A stretch of DNA of 64,000 nucleotides from Methylobacterium haplocladii (GCF_007992175.1 NZ_BJZT01000008.1:1-64000); one strand, 5' to 3'; shown: positions 19,093 to 29,691, counted from the stretch's first letter. The notes: generated from the sequence alone by a model not told the origin. Numbers and translations: made by a program.

Positions 19093-20307
19093 TCACACAC
19101 CCATGGCGGTCTTGAGGTTGGCGTCGACCTTGTCGAGGAAGCCGGTGGTGGAGAGCCACTTCTGATCGGGACCGACGAGGAGGGCGAGATCCTTCGTCAT
19201 GAAGCCGCTCTCGACCGTGTCGACGCAGACCGTTTCGAGCGTCGTGGCGAAGTTGCCGAGATCCGTATTGCCGTCGAGCTTGGCCCGGTGCGCAAGGCCG
19301 CGGGTCCAGGCGAAGATCGAGGCGATGGAGTTGGTCGAGGTCTCCTTGCCCTTCTGATGCTCGCGGTAGTGGCGGGTCACCGTGCCGTGCGCGGCCTCGG
19401 CCTCGACGGTCTGGCCGTCGGGCGTCAGCAGCACCGAGGTCATCAGGCCGAGCGAGCCGAAGCCCTGCGCCACCGTGTCGGACTGGACGTCGCCGTCGTA
19501 GTTCTTGCAGGCCCAGACATAGCCGCCGGACCACTTCAGTGCCGAGGCCACCATGTCGTCGATCAGGCGGTGCTCGTAGGTGATGCCGAGTGAGACGAAG
19601 CGCGACTTGAACTCCTCTTGGTAGACCTGCTCGAACAGGTCCTTGAAGCGGCCGTCATAGGCCTTGAGGATGGTATTCTTGGTCGACAGGTAGACCGGAT
19701 ACTTGCGGGCGAGGCCGTAGTTCAGCGAGGCGCGGGCGAAGTCGCGGATCGAATCGTCGAGGTTGTACATCGCCAGGGCGACGCCGGGCGCCGGGAACTT
19801 GAACACCTCCTGCTCGATCACGGTGCCGTCGTCGCCCTCGAACTTGATGGTCAGGCGGCCCTTGCCCGGCACCTTGAAGTTCGTGCAGCGGTACTGGTCG
19901 CCGTAGGCATGACGGCCGATCACGATCGGCTGGGTCCAGCCCGGCACGAGGCGCGGAACGTTCTTGCAGATGATTGGCTCGCGGAAGATCACGCCGCCCA
20001 AAATGTTGCGGACGGTGCCGTTCGGCGACTTCCACATCTCCTTGAGCTTGAACTCTTCGACGCGCTGCTCGTCGGGGGTGATGGTAGCGCATTTCACGCC
20101 GACGCCGTGGCGCTTGATCGCCTCGGCCGCATCGACCGTGACCTGATCGTCAGTGGCGTCGCGGTGCTCGATGCCGAGATCGTAATAGTCGAGGTCGAGA
20201 TCGAGGTAGGGGTGGATGAGCTTGTTCTTGATCTCCGCCCAGATGATCCGGGTCATCTCGTCGCCGTCGAGCTCGACGACCGGATTCGCCACCTTGATCT
20301 TCGCCAT
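19093..20307 (-). CDS. icd: NADP-dependent isocitrate dehydrogenase
   Basis: Homodimeric NADP-IDH of the eukaryote-like type II, 404 residues, converting isocitrate to 2-oxoglutarate in the TCA cycle. Diagnostic stretches are [13 protein letters not shown] at the N terminus, [19 protein letters not shown] for substrate binding, the DDMVA metal-binding Asp and [12 protein letters not shown] for NADP. It is a single gene with about 100 bases of leader on each side. Confidence 0.97.
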   Translation of the reverse strand: MAKIKVANPVVELDGDEMTRIIWAEIKNKLIHPYLDLDLDYYDLGIEHRDATDDQVTVDAAEAIKRHGVGVKCATITPDEQRVEEFKLKEMWKSPNGTVRNILGGVIFREPIICKNVPRLVPGWTQPIVIGRHAYGDQYRCTNFKVPGKGRLTIKFEGDDGTVIEQEVFKFPAPGVALAMYNLDDSIRDFARASLNYGLARKYPVYLSTKNTILKAYDGRFKDLFEQVYQEEFKSRFVSLGITYEHRLIDDMVASALKWSGGYVWACKNYDGDVQSDTVAQGFGSLGLMTSVLLTPDGQTVEAEAAHGTVTRHYREHQKGKETSTNSIASIFAWTRGLAHRAKLDGNTDLGNFATTLETVCVDTVESGFMTKDLALLVGPDQKWLSTTGFLDKVDANLKTAMGV

Positions 20308-20425
20308 GTCGTGTCCCCGCTGGCGACCCGCGGAAAAGGTTTCCGAGGGTCAGGTCGGCGCCCGCTATAACGCGGTGCAGCATGACGACAAAGGGAGGAA
20401 TGGCCGATCGCTGCGGTTCTGCGCC

Positions 20426-21496
20426 TCAGGAATCCAGAAGCTCTTCGTCGCAGATCACCTGCGCGGTCCGCTGGCTCTCGCGTCCAATGTCGAAGCTCGT
20501 CGGCCCGGCCTCATGCCGTTCGGCGTCGCGCGGCTCGGCATGGGACAGGAAGCAGCGCATCACGTGATCCACGCCCTCCGGCGTGATCGAGCGGAGGTTG
20601 TCGGAGAAGTAGCGGCCGATCGTGAGCGGCGAGGTCACGATCTCGTAGGACGGGAAATAGAATACGTCGGGCCGCGCGGCGCAGACCTCGTCGGCGACGA
20701 CGCGGAGCGCCGCCTTGCTGGAGGCGTTGGCAACGAGGACGTGGCGGTCACGGTAGGTCATCGCCAGCGGCACCGGCGACACCGTGAGGATGATCCGCGC
20801 GATTGGGTTCACGCTGCGCAGGCCGTCGACGAAAGCGAGCAGGTCGCCGACCATCTCGGACACGCCGGCATTCACGAAGCCGACATCGGCCGGGTTCCAG
20901 GTCCCGCCGGCAACGCCCGGCGGCAGCGGCAGGGCGGCCCCGTCGCGCGTGTCGCGCCAGCCCTCGGTGAGGCCCAGCGTCAAGACCAGGGTTTCGAGGG
21001 TCTCGAACAGGCCGCGCACCGCCGCGAGGTGCCGGTCGCGCTCCGCCACGCAATCCGCGACCGTGGTGAACCCCTCCGGCTCCATGCGCGGACGGAACGG
21101 ATCGACGAAGCGGCCGTCCGCGCGCTCCCATGCGACCAGTTGCGGGTCGAACCGGCCGAAGGCGCGCTCGAACAGCTGGATGAGCTGGCGCGTGGTGTAG
21201 ATGTTGCCGTAGCGCGCCGAAAACCCGTCGTCGGTTCCCTCCCGCAGCGGCTCTGCGGTCAGGACGCTGTATCCGTTCTCCTTTAGGAACCGGGCAACAT
21301 GCTGCGCGAAGCAGCTGCCGGCGGTGGCGATCCGCTCGGTGCGGCTCAAGCGAAACGCGTTCGGGCGGCTCGGGTCGAGGGCGAAGGGCGGGGTGCCTGC
21401 GACGGCGCGGCGCCAGGAGCGCTCGGCGGGTAGGCCGTCATACGGGTTCGACCGCGCGGGCGTCTCGGCAGGCGATTGCCCGGGTTTCTCGATCAT
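20426..21496 (-). CDS. GSCFA-domain protein
   Basis: A 356-residue protein with the GSCFA signature (ATAGSCFAQHVARFLKENG, residues 58-76), the region that names the family and holds its presumed nucleophilic serine and cysteine. Downstream conserved blocks include LGLTEGWRDTRDG and VSPVPLAMTYRDRHV, as in SGNH/GDSL-like esterases. Family members are linked to capsule or exopolysaccharide modification. It is divergent from a WcbI-like gene only 14 bases away, which supports a shared surface-polysaccharide job. The exact reaction is unknown. Confidence 0.85.
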   Translation of the reverse strand: MIEKPGQSPAETPARSNPYDGLPAERSWRRAVAGTPPFALDPSRPNAFRLSRTERIATAGSCFAQHVARFLKENGYSVLTAEPLREGTDDGFSARYGNIYTTRQLIQLFERAFGRFDPQLVAWERADGRFVDPFRPRMEPEGFTTVADCVAERDRHLAAVRGLFETLETLVLTLGLTEGWRDTRDGAALPLPPGVAGGTWNPADVGFVNAGVSEMVGDLLAFVDGLRSVNPIARIILTVSPVPLAMTYRDRHVLVANASSKAALRVVADEVCAARPDVFYFPSYEIVTSPLTIGRYFSDNLRSITPEGVDHVMRCFLSHAEPRDAERHEAGPTSFDIGRESQRTAQVICDEELLDS

Positions 21497-21510
21497 GCCA
21501 AACCGCGTCC

Positions 21511-22521
21511 ATGCTGATCAAAGACGTTCTGTCGGATGTCCGGCGGGGTGTCCAATTCCGCCGCGCCGAGCGCCGCGCGAAGCGCGCCCGCAGCGGGCGC
21601 TCGCCAAAAGTCCTGGTCGTCGGCATCTGCCAGGGCGCGGCCGTCGCCCAGGCGATGACGCTGCTGCTGCCGGAGGCCGATGTCACCTTCGTCTCCGCCT
21701 TCGACGCGGCCACGCGGTATTCGCGCATGACGGATCTCATCGCCGAGAGCCGCCGGCACGACGTCACCTTCTCGAACACCTACCTTCCGGTCTTCAAGGA
21801 CGGTGGCACCCTGGCGACACTGCGAGCCGAGACGCACCTCTTCGTGATACCCACGATCGTGTTCGCGGCGTTCCATCCGGACCAGGTCCGCGTCGGGCTG
21901 CTCGACCGGCCGGAATCCGGCGGCCTGCTCGGTCCGCTGGGGCACGCGCATTCCGCGCTGGCCTTGTTCGGCTATCGCGAAGGCTTAGGCATCGACGCTA
22001 CGCTGCGCCTGTTCGACGGTGCGGTCTATCGTGCGCTCGGCTATCTCGGAATGTGGGACGCCTCCGTCACGGCCCTGCGGGCGCTCGGACGTGAAGCCGA
22101 CTACGATCTCGACCGTGACCTCGTGCGCTGGGCGCGGCGCGGCTGCTTCATGCATTCCGACAACCACCCGAAGATGCACGTTGCCGCCGACCTCGCCCGC
22201 GGCCTGCTGGAGAAAGCCGGGATTGCATACGGAGACTGCGATCTCGACGCCTATCTCGCCGACACGATGATGAGCGGCGGGACTTGGCCGGTCTATCCGG
22301 AGATCGCGCGCCATTACGGCGTTCCCGGCAACAGCCACTTCCTCAAGGTCGAGACGCCGCGGACCGGCCCTGCCCGGACGATGACGCTGGGCCAGTTCGT
22401 TGCGGCCAGCTTCTCCCGGTATGGGATGGTCCCGCAGGCGCAGCTTGTCTGCGAACGCGTCGCGGCTTGGCGCGCCGATCCGGCGATTCACGGAATGCTC
22501 CGCGCCTCTGCCGCAGGCTGA
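21511..22521 (+). CDS. WcbI-like polysaccharide biosynthesis acetyltransferase
   Basis: A 336-residue protein with the WcbI-type N-terminal core. KVLVVGICQG, at about residue 33, matches the GNCQG motif of that family except for an Ile. WcbI of Burkholderia belongs to a capsule locus and is a proposed acetyltransferase. The middle has the conserved FMHSDNHPKMHV block. It is divergently paired with the GSCFA gene. A second-chain role such as O-acetylation of a glycan is an inference from the pair. Confidence 0.75.
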   Translation: MLIKDVLSDVRRGVQFRRAERRAKRARSGRSPKVLVVGICQGAAVAQAMTLLLPEADVTFVSAFDAATRYSRMTDLIAESRRHDVTFSNTYLPVFKDGGTLATLRAETHLFVIPTIVFAAFHPDQVRVGLLDRPESGGLLGPLGHAHSALALFGYREGLGIDATLRLFDGAVYRALGYLGMWDASVTALRALGREADYDLDRDLVRWARRGCFMHSDNHPKMHVAADLARGLLEKAGIAYGDCDLDAYLADTMMSGGTWPVYPEIARHYGVPGNSHFLKVETPRTGPARTMTLGQFVAASFSRYGMVPQAQLVCERVAAWRADPAIHGMLRASAAG

Positions 22522-22524
22522 ACG

Positions 22525-23040
22525 TCAGCCGTGTCGCGGCTCCGGTGGCCGCGTGCGCAGCCGTAAGGCCAGCCAGATCAGGATCGCCAGCGCCACGAGG
22601 TTCAGCGCGAACGTCGTCTCCTCGCGCGGCGCCAACGACAGCGCATAGCCGCCCTTGCGGGCGACATCGAGCTGCCAGCCGACGGTCGTGCCGGCTTCCG
22701 GCGTGCTGCGCAGGAACAGATCGGCCAGGAGCCAGCCGCTCGCGCTGATCCGGAAGGTGAGCGATGCGCCGACGAACCACGCTACCTGGACGAGCTGCAC
22801 CGGCACGGAAAGCGCGTAGCCGAGCCGCCTGTCCTGCCAGAGCGCCACACCGGCGACCACGCTCGCCACCAGCACGAGGCCGATCACGGCGACGCCCGGA
22901 ACCAAGACGAGCGGCATCTTGAAGGCGGTGGCGGAGAGGTCCTGCAGGAACCCCCACAGGCCGACGAGCCCGCCCTGGATCTCGATCAGCGCCACCGTGT
23001 AGCGCAGGCCGTCGGTCTCGTGTCGCGGGGCTGTCGTCAT
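22525..23040 (-). CDS. Integral membrane protein of unknown function
   Basis: A 171-residue protein with four likely membrane spans, at about residues 22-38, 43-66, 76-98 and 143-162. The last is followed by a basic tail. No known domain is evident. It is convergent with the WcbI-like gene, three bases beyond its stop, and it faces away from the Fae-like gene. A role with the neighbouring polysaccharide genes is possible but unsupported. Confidence 0.65.
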   Translation of the reverse strand: MTTAPRHETDGLRYTVALIEIQGGLVGLWGFLQDLSATAFKMPLVLVPGVAVIGLVLVASVVAGVALWQDRRLGYALSVPVQLVQVAWFVGASLTFRISASGWLLADLFLRSTPEAGTTVGWQLDVARKGGYALSLAPREETTFALNLVALAILIWLALRLRTRPPEPRHG

Positions 23041-23153
23041 GGGCGCGAGGACTTATCGAAGCTGCCCCGCCCGCGCTACCCGCATGGCCCAGCCCCTGGA
23101 TTTTGTGTACTCGCGCAACAGGTTCAGGCCATTCCCATTTTCAAGGAGACATC

Positions 23154-23702
23154 ATGAGCGACCGTATCATCCTGCGCGCCGGCGAAGCCCTCGTCGCGGG
23201 CGGCGCGCCGAACACGGCGGCCGAACCCGAGGTCATCATCGGTGAGCTCGACGGCCCGGTCGGCACTGCCCTCGCCACTCTCACCGGCGATCAGGTCGTC
23301 GGCCATTCCCGCGTGTTCGCGCTCCTGAACACCGACATCATGGTCCGCCCGGTGACGCTCTGCGTCTCCAAGGTCAGCGTGACGGAGAGCAAGTACACCT
23401 CGATCCTGATGGGCACGGTGCAGTTCGCCATTGCCAACGGCGTCCTCGACGCGGTCCGCGCCGGCTACATCCCCAAGCACAAGGCCAACGACCTCGGCAT
23501 CATCTGCTCGGTCTGGCTCAGCCCCGGCGTCATCGAGGCCGAGACCGTCGACCACAAGTCGCTGTTCGAGATCCAGCGCAAGGGCATGTGCGAGGCGATC
23601 CGCAAGGCCATGACCAACGAGCCTTCGATCGACTGGCTGCTCGAGAACCAGGACAAGATCACCCACAAGTATTACCAGATGGGCCTCGACGGTAAGATCT
23701 GA
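23154..23702 (+). CDS. Formaldehyde-activating enzyme (Fae) homologue
   Basis: A 182-residue Fae-family protein. True Fae condenses formaldehyde with tetrahydromethanopterin in methylotrophs. Family markers are RAGEALVAG, VIIGELDGPVGTA and the long helix region YIPKHKANDLGIICSVW. In canonical Fae a histidine in the sequence AHIDLIIG is catalytic; the aligned position here is E24 in AAEPEVIIG, so normal catalysis is doubtful. It probably belongs with the Fae2/Fae3 paralogues of unclear function, perhaps in formaldehyde sensing or binding. The ATG at 23154 has AAGGAG before it. It is a single gene. Confidence 0.85.
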   Translation: MSDRIILRAGEALVAGGAPNTAAEPEVIIGELDGPVGTALATLTGDQVVGHSRVFALLNTDIMVRPVTLCVSKVSVTESKYTSILMGTVQFAIANGVLDAVRAGYIPKHKANDLGIICSVWLSPGVIEAETVDHKSLFEIQRKGMCEAIRKAMTNEPSIDWLLENQDKITHKYYQMGLDGKI

Positions 23703-23856
23703 TTTTTTGGGAGTGGCGCCGCCGGCTTGGCTGGCGACGCTTCCTTCGGTGATCGACGTTCGCCGCGGTGAGCAGCCGACTTCGCTTGCCGCGGCTGGAT
23801 AATCGACCGCAATGTCGGACTTGGCGCAGTCCGCCGGTCCGTGCGAGAGGCCCGGC

Positions 23857-24597
23857 ATGAGCGCCGCCGCCCCCGTCATCATCCTGGTCGAGCCGCAATT
23901 GGCCGAGAACATCGGCATGACCGCCCGCGCCATGGCGAATTTCGGGCTGGCCGAATTACGCCTCGTCGCGCCCAAGGGTGGTTGGCCGAAGAAGGGTGTG
24001 CGCGAGGCGGCCTCCGGCGCCGTCCACATCCTCGACGCAGCGACGATCCACGCGACGCTGCCGGAGGCGATCTCCGACCTGCAATACGTGCTGGCGACCA
24101 CGGCCCGCGAGCGCGGCCAGATGAAGCGCGCCTACGCCCCCGACGACGCCATGGCGGACGTGGCCTCGCGGCAGGAATCCGGGCAGCGGGTTGGCATCCT
24201 GTTCGGCCGCGAGCGCACGGGGCTCTCGAACGACGAGGTCTCGCTGGCGGATGCCATCGTCACCTTCCCGGTCTCGCCCGAGTTCTCCTCGCTGAACCTG
24301 GCCCAGGCGGTGTTGCTCGTCTCATACGAATGGCGGCGCGCCGCCGGCCTCGCCCGCCAGCCCTTCGATGGCGCGATGACGGCTCCGCCCGCGAGCCGCG
24401 AGGCCGTGCTTTCGCTGTTCGAGAGCTTGGAGACGGCGCTCGGCCAAGCCGGGTTCTATCCGCCCGAAAAGCGCCTCGGAATCATCCGCAACATGCGCGA
24501 CCGCCTGCACCGCATGGCCCTGACCGAGCAGGACGTGCGGACATTCCGCGGTGCCTTGCGAGCGTTGACGCGGCGGGTTCCGCACGATCCGTCATAG
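23857..24597 (+). CDS. trmJ: TrmJ-like tRNA/rRNA 2'-O-methyltransferase
   Basis: SPOUT-fold methylase of the TrmJ group, which methylates the ribose at tRNA position 32. Motifs are VEPQLAENIGMTARAM near the start, VGILFGRERTGLSNDEV in the middle, and FSSLNLAQAVLLVSYEW forming the AdoMet knot. The C-terminal helical extension is typical. The ATG at 23857 is preferred (246 residues), as GAGAGG lies six bases before it; an ATG at 23812 adds 15 residues. The specific tRNA site is inferred from family. Confidence 0.88.
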   Translation: MSAAAPVIILVEPQLAENIGMTARAMANFGLAELRLVAPKGGWPKKGVREAASGAVHILDAATIHATLPEAISDLQYVLATTARERGQMKRAYAPDDAMADVASRQESGQRVGILFGRERTGLSNDEVSLADAIVTFPVSPEFSSLNLAQAVLLVSYEWRRAAGLARQPFDGAMTAPPASREAVLSLFESLETALGQAGFYPPEKRLGIIRNMRDRLHRMALTEQDVRTFRGALRALTRRVPHDPS

Positions 24598-25072
24598 TCG
24601 GTCGCCGAAACCCTCTCGAGGCGTCGGCCCGGAAAGCGACCGCTGACTAGCTGGAAAAACCGTTTCAAGACAAAAGCTTAGGTCTTCATCCTGGATGAGG
24701 ATCCTGGACGATGCTCCAGACGACGAGGGTCTCGGCGCATCGAAGATAAGCGCACACACGCTCGAACCCAATCCAGCAACCAACGAATGGCATCAACATT
24801 TTGACGCGCAGTCTATCGCTCTGCAAACATCACCGGGCAGCGCCTGTCGAGCTTCAAGTTTCTCTGGCTGGAATGAGCCTGCAGGCGATCGACAGCACGC
24901 TTCGGCCCGGAGGCCGCGACGTCCATCGAGGCCGGCGATCCAGCGGAGCATGAGCCGATTCTTCCGCCGGTTTCGTTGCGTATCGGGCACGGGATAGGCG
25001 ATACCGCCGCTGGGATCGAAGCCGGGAGGAGAACGCCATGTCCGCGACGCGCCGCCACCCGTCGGCCGCCTG
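24598..25072. other. Intergenic region between trmJ and dut
   Basis: 475 bases without a convincing gene other than the mini-ORF at 25038-25073. A 100-codon frame at 24695-24997 has no ribosome binding site and mixed composition, and long minus frames here are shadows of dut. The part from 24640 to 24800 is more AT-rich than the surroundings and may hold the dut promoter. No large repeat is seen. Confidence 0.5.
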
Positions 25073-25073
25073 A
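25038..25073 (+). CDS. 11-residue leader ORF coupled to dut
   Basis: A mini-ORF reading MSATRRHPSAA. It has the strongest ribosome binding site in the area (GGAGGAG at 25025-25031, six bases before the ATG). Its TGA overlaps the ATG of dut as TGATG, so ribosomes ending here could restart at dut. It resembles a translational-coupling leader; no attenuator hairpin is evident. It could also be chance. Confidence 0.45.
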   Translation: MSATRRHPSAA

Positions 25074-25570
25074 TGCGGATCGCTGTCCGGCTGCTCGATC
25101 CGCGCCTCACGGCATGGGGCTTTCCCCGCCGCGGCTCGGCCGATTCGGCTGGCCTCGACCTGTTCGCCTGCATCGACTCGCGGCTCGTGCTGGAGCCGCA
25201 GGCGCCGGCCACTCTCATCCCGACCGGTCTGGTCGTGATGATCCGCGACCCCGAATGGTGCGGCCTCGTCCTTCCGCGCTCCGGCCTCGGCCATCGCGAG
25301 GGGCTGGTGCTCGGCAACGGCACCGGTGTGATCGACGCCGATTACGAGGGGCCGCTCTTCGTGTCCGCCTGGAACCGCAACCCGGCGCCTGCCGATGGCG
25401 AAACGGTCGCGCGCATCGTGCTGGAGCCCGGAGACCGTATTGCTCAACTCGTCGTGGTGCGGGTGGCGCAGGCCGAATTCGAGATCCTGGACGATGCCGC
25501 ACCGGGTGATCCGCCGGTTGGCGACGGTGCACGCGGCGGCGGTGGTTTCGGGTCCAGCGGGCGTCGTTGA
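25073..25570 (+). CDS. dut: dUTP diphosphatase
   Basis: Trimeric dUTPase of 165 residues, hydrolysing dUTP to dUMP and so preventing uracil entry into DNA. Its motifs are in order: SAGLDL (25-30), LPRSGLG (67-73), GVIDADYEG (85-93), GDRIAQLVVVRV (about 121-132) and the glycine-rich C-terminal arm GGFGSSG (156-162). The ATG at 25073 has no good site of its own and overlaps the leader ORF stop, which suggests translation by re-initiation. Confidence 0.95.
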   Translation: MRIAVRLLDPRLTAWGFPRRGSADSAGLDLFACIDSRLVLEPQAPATLIPTGLVVMIRDPEWCGLVLPRSGLGHREGLVLGNGTGVIDADYEGPLFVSAWNRNPAPADGETVARIVLEPGDRIAQLVVVRVAQAEFEILDDAAPGDPPVGDGARGGGGFGSSGRR

Positions 25571-25802
25571 TCGGCGTCGCTGGCGAAACTCCCCCTGCGC
25601 TGTCGGAGCCAACAGGCGGAAATCTGGTCACCCGGCGTTCGGTGAGGTGCACAAAATTTCGGATCGGTCGTCGGTGCCGTTTCACGAGAAAGCGGCGGCC
25701 GGCACAAAATTTCAACCTCGATTAACGGCTCTTCGATAGCCTCGAGTCGGTCGTTGCAGTGCTGGGGGGGCATCGCCTCGGCGAAGATGGGCCGACGGGA
25801 CC

Positions 25803-26876
<1,074 letters not shown>

Positions 26877-26990
26877 CGGTCTCGTTCATGGGCAACTCGA
26901 TCGCGTATCAGGCTGACGCGCGACTTGAATCGGCAGAATGACCGCGTATTGAGCAAGCGCTCAACCGTGGCCGTTTCGAAAGCTCGCTTC

Positions 26991-28280
26991 ATGCGCCGTC
27001 TCGCCCTGTGCGGCTCGACCTGTTTCGGGCTGATGATGCTCGCTCAGCCCGCGCTTGCCGCACCCGTCATCGATACCGGCCACACCGCCTGGATTCTGAC
27101 CGCCTCGGCGCTCGTGCTGTTCATGACGCTGCCAGGGTTGGCCCTGTTCTACGCCGGCCTCGTGCATGCGCGGAACGTGCTCTCGGTGCTGATGCAGTGC
27201 TTCGCGATCTGCTGCGTGGCGTCGGTGCTGTGGGCGATCTGCGGTTACAGCCTCGTCTTCGACGGGAACGGCGCCTTGATCGGAGGCCTCGGCAAAGTGT
27301 TCCTGTCGGGCCTCGACGCAGTCCGCACCCCGACTTTGCTGCCGGAAAGCGCCTTTGCGCTCTACCAGATGACATTCGCCGTCATCACGCCGGCGCTGAT
27401 CATCGGTGCGTTCCCCGAGCGGGTGACGTTTCCGTTCGTGGTGCTGTTCTCGGCCCTCTGGCTGATGCTGGTCTACGTGCCGGTGGCGCACTGGATCTGG
27501 GGCGGTGGCTGGATGTTCGGCCTCGGCGTACTCGATTTCGCCGGCGGCATCGTGGTGCACACCACGGCCGGCATCGCGGCGCTGGTGCTTGCAGTGATGA
27601 TCGGCAAGCGCCGCGGCTTTCCGGCCCAGATGACGCCACCGCACAGCCCCGGCATGACCATGGCCGGCGCCGGCATGCTCTGGGTCGGCTGGTTCGGCTT
27701 CAATGGCGGCAGCGCGCTCGCGTCGGACGGCAGCGCGGCGAACGCCATCCTGGCGACCCACCTCTCGGCGGCAGCCGGCGCCATCGCCTGGACCGCGGCG
27801 GAGTGGATCAAGATCCGCAAGCCCACCTCGATCGGCATCGTGACGGGTGCCGTGGCAGGCCTCGCCACCATCACGCCGGCCGCAGGCATGGTCGCGCCGG
27901 GCGCCGGGCTCCTGATCGGGTTCGCCGGCGGTATCGTCTGCTTCTACGCGACGCTGCACGTGAAGCAGCGCCTACAGATCGACGACTCGCTGGACGTCTT
28001 CGCCGTTCACGGCGTCGGCGGCATGCTCGGCTCGCTGCTGCTCGCGTTCTTCGCGTTACCGGAACTCGGTGGCGTCGGGCTCGGCGAGAGCGGCAACGTC
28101 TGGACACAGCTGGGCGTACAGACGCTCGCAATCGTCGTGACCATCCTCTGGTCGGGCGCCGTCACCTACGGCCTGACCCGCGCGATCGGCCTGCTCACAC
28201 CCATCCGCGTCGACGCGGAGGCCGAGTACGAGGGCCTCGACATCGCTTCGCATGGCGAGCGTGCGTACGAGTACAACTGA
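26991..28280 (+). CDS. amt: Ammonium transporter
   Basis: Amt/MEP/Rh family channel for ammonium uptake, 429 residues from the ATG at 26991. A signal-like N terminus is followed by about eleven membrane spans. The family signature DFAGGIVVHTTAGIAALV is at about residue 180, and the twin-His pore is represented by the His of VVHTTAG and that of FAVHGVGG near residue 350. It is usually paired with glnK, but no PII gene lies beside it. An upstream TTG at 26925 is possible. Confidence 0.95.
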   Translation: MRRLALCGSTCFGLMMLAQPALAAPVIDTGHTAWILTASALVLFMTLPGLALFYAGLVHARNVLSVLMQCFAICCVASVLWAICGYSLVFDGNGALIGGLGKVFLSGLDAVRTPTLLPESAFALYQMTFAVITPALIIGAFPERVTFPFVVLFSALWLMLVYVPVAHWIWGGGWMFGLGVLDFAGGIVVHTTAGIAALVLAVMIGKRRGFPAQMTPPHSPGMTMAGAGMLWVGWFGFNGGSALASDGSAANAILATHLSAAAGAIAWTAAEWIKIRKPTSIGIVTGAVAGLATITPAAGMVAPGAGLLIGFAGGIVCFYATLHVKQRLQIDDSLDVFAVHGVGGMLGSLLLAFFALPELGGVGLGESGNVWTQLGVQTLAIVVTILWSGAVTYGLTRAIGLLTPIRVDAEAEYEGLDIASHGERAYEYN

Positions 28281-28439
28281 AACCCGCACAGATCCGCACC
28301 GCCGCACGACCGATCCGCACGCCCGGTCCGGGCACGGCTGAAAGCGGCCGATCTTGCTCGTCGCCGCCACGCGCGCTCTGCAGCATCAAGGACGCATCGA
28401 AACGCGATCCTCCGGCCGGTCCGGAGATGGGAGGCGACG

Positions 28440-28697
28440 ATGCTGCCGCATGCAATCGAACCGAGGATTCGCCCGAACATGGGCACCCGCCCGATGGCGC
28501 TCCTTGCGCTGGCGTTCGGTGTGGCCATCGGCGGATCGCTCGCCGGAGCGCCTTCACCGGCCATCGAACGACCCGCTCTCGTTTCGGCCGTTCAGCGGCC
28601 GGCTGCTGTTAGCGGTGTCGACGTCGACGTCAGGAAGCCAGTGCGCGTGATCCCGCTTCCGGTCCGCGATGTCAGATACGGACGGACGGAACGATAA
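28440..28697 (+). CDS. Small hypothetical protein with signal anchor
   Basis: An 85-residue protein with no known relative recognised. GGGAGG lies six bases before the ATG, a strong ribosome binding site. Residues 18-36 (ALLALAFGVAIGGSLAGA) form a hydrophobic export or anchor segment, followed by a Val/Pro-rich and basic tail. It lies between amt and fabI. Coding status is likely from the binding site and composition but not certain. Confidence 0.5.
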   Translation: MLPHAIEPRIRPNMGTRPMALLALAFGVAIGGSLAGAPSPAIERPALVSAVQRPAAVSGVDVDVRKPVRVIPLPVRDVRYGRTER

Positions 28698-28860
28698 GGC
28701 CAGACGGTTATCAAAGGGCGCTGCGAGTGCGCCGGGAATCCAGGGCCGCCGACAGGGCCAAGATAAGCGCGAAATGGTTCTGTACTCGACGTTCCGCCAC
28801 GCGGCGCCGTGACGACGGATGGGATGACAAACCTATCGGCGTCGGTCCGGCAGAGCGGTC

Positions 28861-29691
28861 CTAATGGTCGCCCATCACGCCCGCTTCGTCCTGCGCCTGC
28901 AGCACGTCGGGACGCGGCATCGAGATGATATTGTAGCCGGAATCGACGAAGTGCACTTCACCGGTCACGCCGCTGGACAGGTCGGAGAGCAGGTAGAGCG
29001 CCGAGCCGCCGATATCGTCGAGCGTCACCGTGCGCCGCAGGGGCGCATGGGCCTTCTGGTGATTGAACATCAGGCGGGCGTCAGCGATGCCGGCGCCGGC
29101 GAGCGTCCGCATCGGGCCGGCCGAGAGGGCGTTCACGCGGATGCGGTCAGGGCCGAGGTCCATGGCCAGGTAGCGTACGGAGGCCTCGAGGGCCGCCTTG
29201 GCGACACCCATCACATTGTAGTTCGGCATCACGCGGGTCGAGCCGCCATAGGTCAGGGTCAGGAGCGAGCCGCCGTTCTTCATGCGCTTGGCCGCGCGCT
29301 GCGCGATCTCGGTGAACGAGAAACACGAGATCGTCATCGTCCGCGCAAAGTTCTCGCGGGTCGTGACGTCGACGTAGCGGCCCTTGAGCTGGGTCTTGTC
29401 CGAGAAGCCGATGGCGTGGACCACGAAGTCCAGCTCGCCGCCGAAACGTTCGTCGAGGGCGGCAAATGTCGCATCGACCGAGGCGATATCCTCGACATCG
29501 CAGGGCAGCACGATGTCGGAACCGATCGAGGCGGCGAGGGGGGCGACGCGCTTGCCGAGGGCATCTCCCTGGTATGTGAACGCGAGTTCGGCACCCTGGG
29601 CATGGAGGGCTTGGGAAATGCCCCAAGCAATGGAATGGTTGTTCGCGACCCCCATGACGAGGCCGCGCTTGCCCTTCATCAGACCTGTCAT
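28861..29691 (-). CDS. fabI: Enoyl-[acyl-carrier-protein] reductase FabI
   Basis: NADH-dependent enoyl-ACP reductase of type II fatty acid synthesis and a known triclosan target. A short-chain-dehydrogenase fold starts with GLVMGVANNHSIAWGISQAL. The catalytic Tyr-Lys pair lies in NYNVMGVAKAALEASVRYLA. The protein has 276 residues from the ATG at 29691, since the fold begins immediately after it. It is in the same direction as fabB and fabA upstream, with about 490 bases and one small gene between. Confidence 0.95.
   Translation of the reverse strand: MTGLMKGKRGLVMGVANNHSIAWGISQALHAQGAELAFTYQGDALGKRVAPLAASIGSDIVLPCDVEDIASVDATFAALDERFGGELDFVVHAIGFSDKTQLKGRYVDVTTRENFARTMTISCFSFTEIAQRAAKRMKNGGSLLTLTYGGSTRVMPNYNVMGVAKAALEASVRYLAMDLGPDRIRVNALSAGPMRTLAGAGIADARLMFNHQKAHAPLRRTVTLDDIGGSALYLLSDLSSGVTGEVHFVDSGYNIISMPRPDVLQAQDEAGVMGDH

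Noticed and set aside
24695-24997. 100-residue ORF between trmJ and dut
   Set aside because: Low-complexity Arg/Pro end, no binding site and no conserved pattern; likely chance.
28740-28790. AATCCAGGGCC string resembling the thiE repeat
   Set aside because: Only 11 bases match and no palindrome surrounds it.
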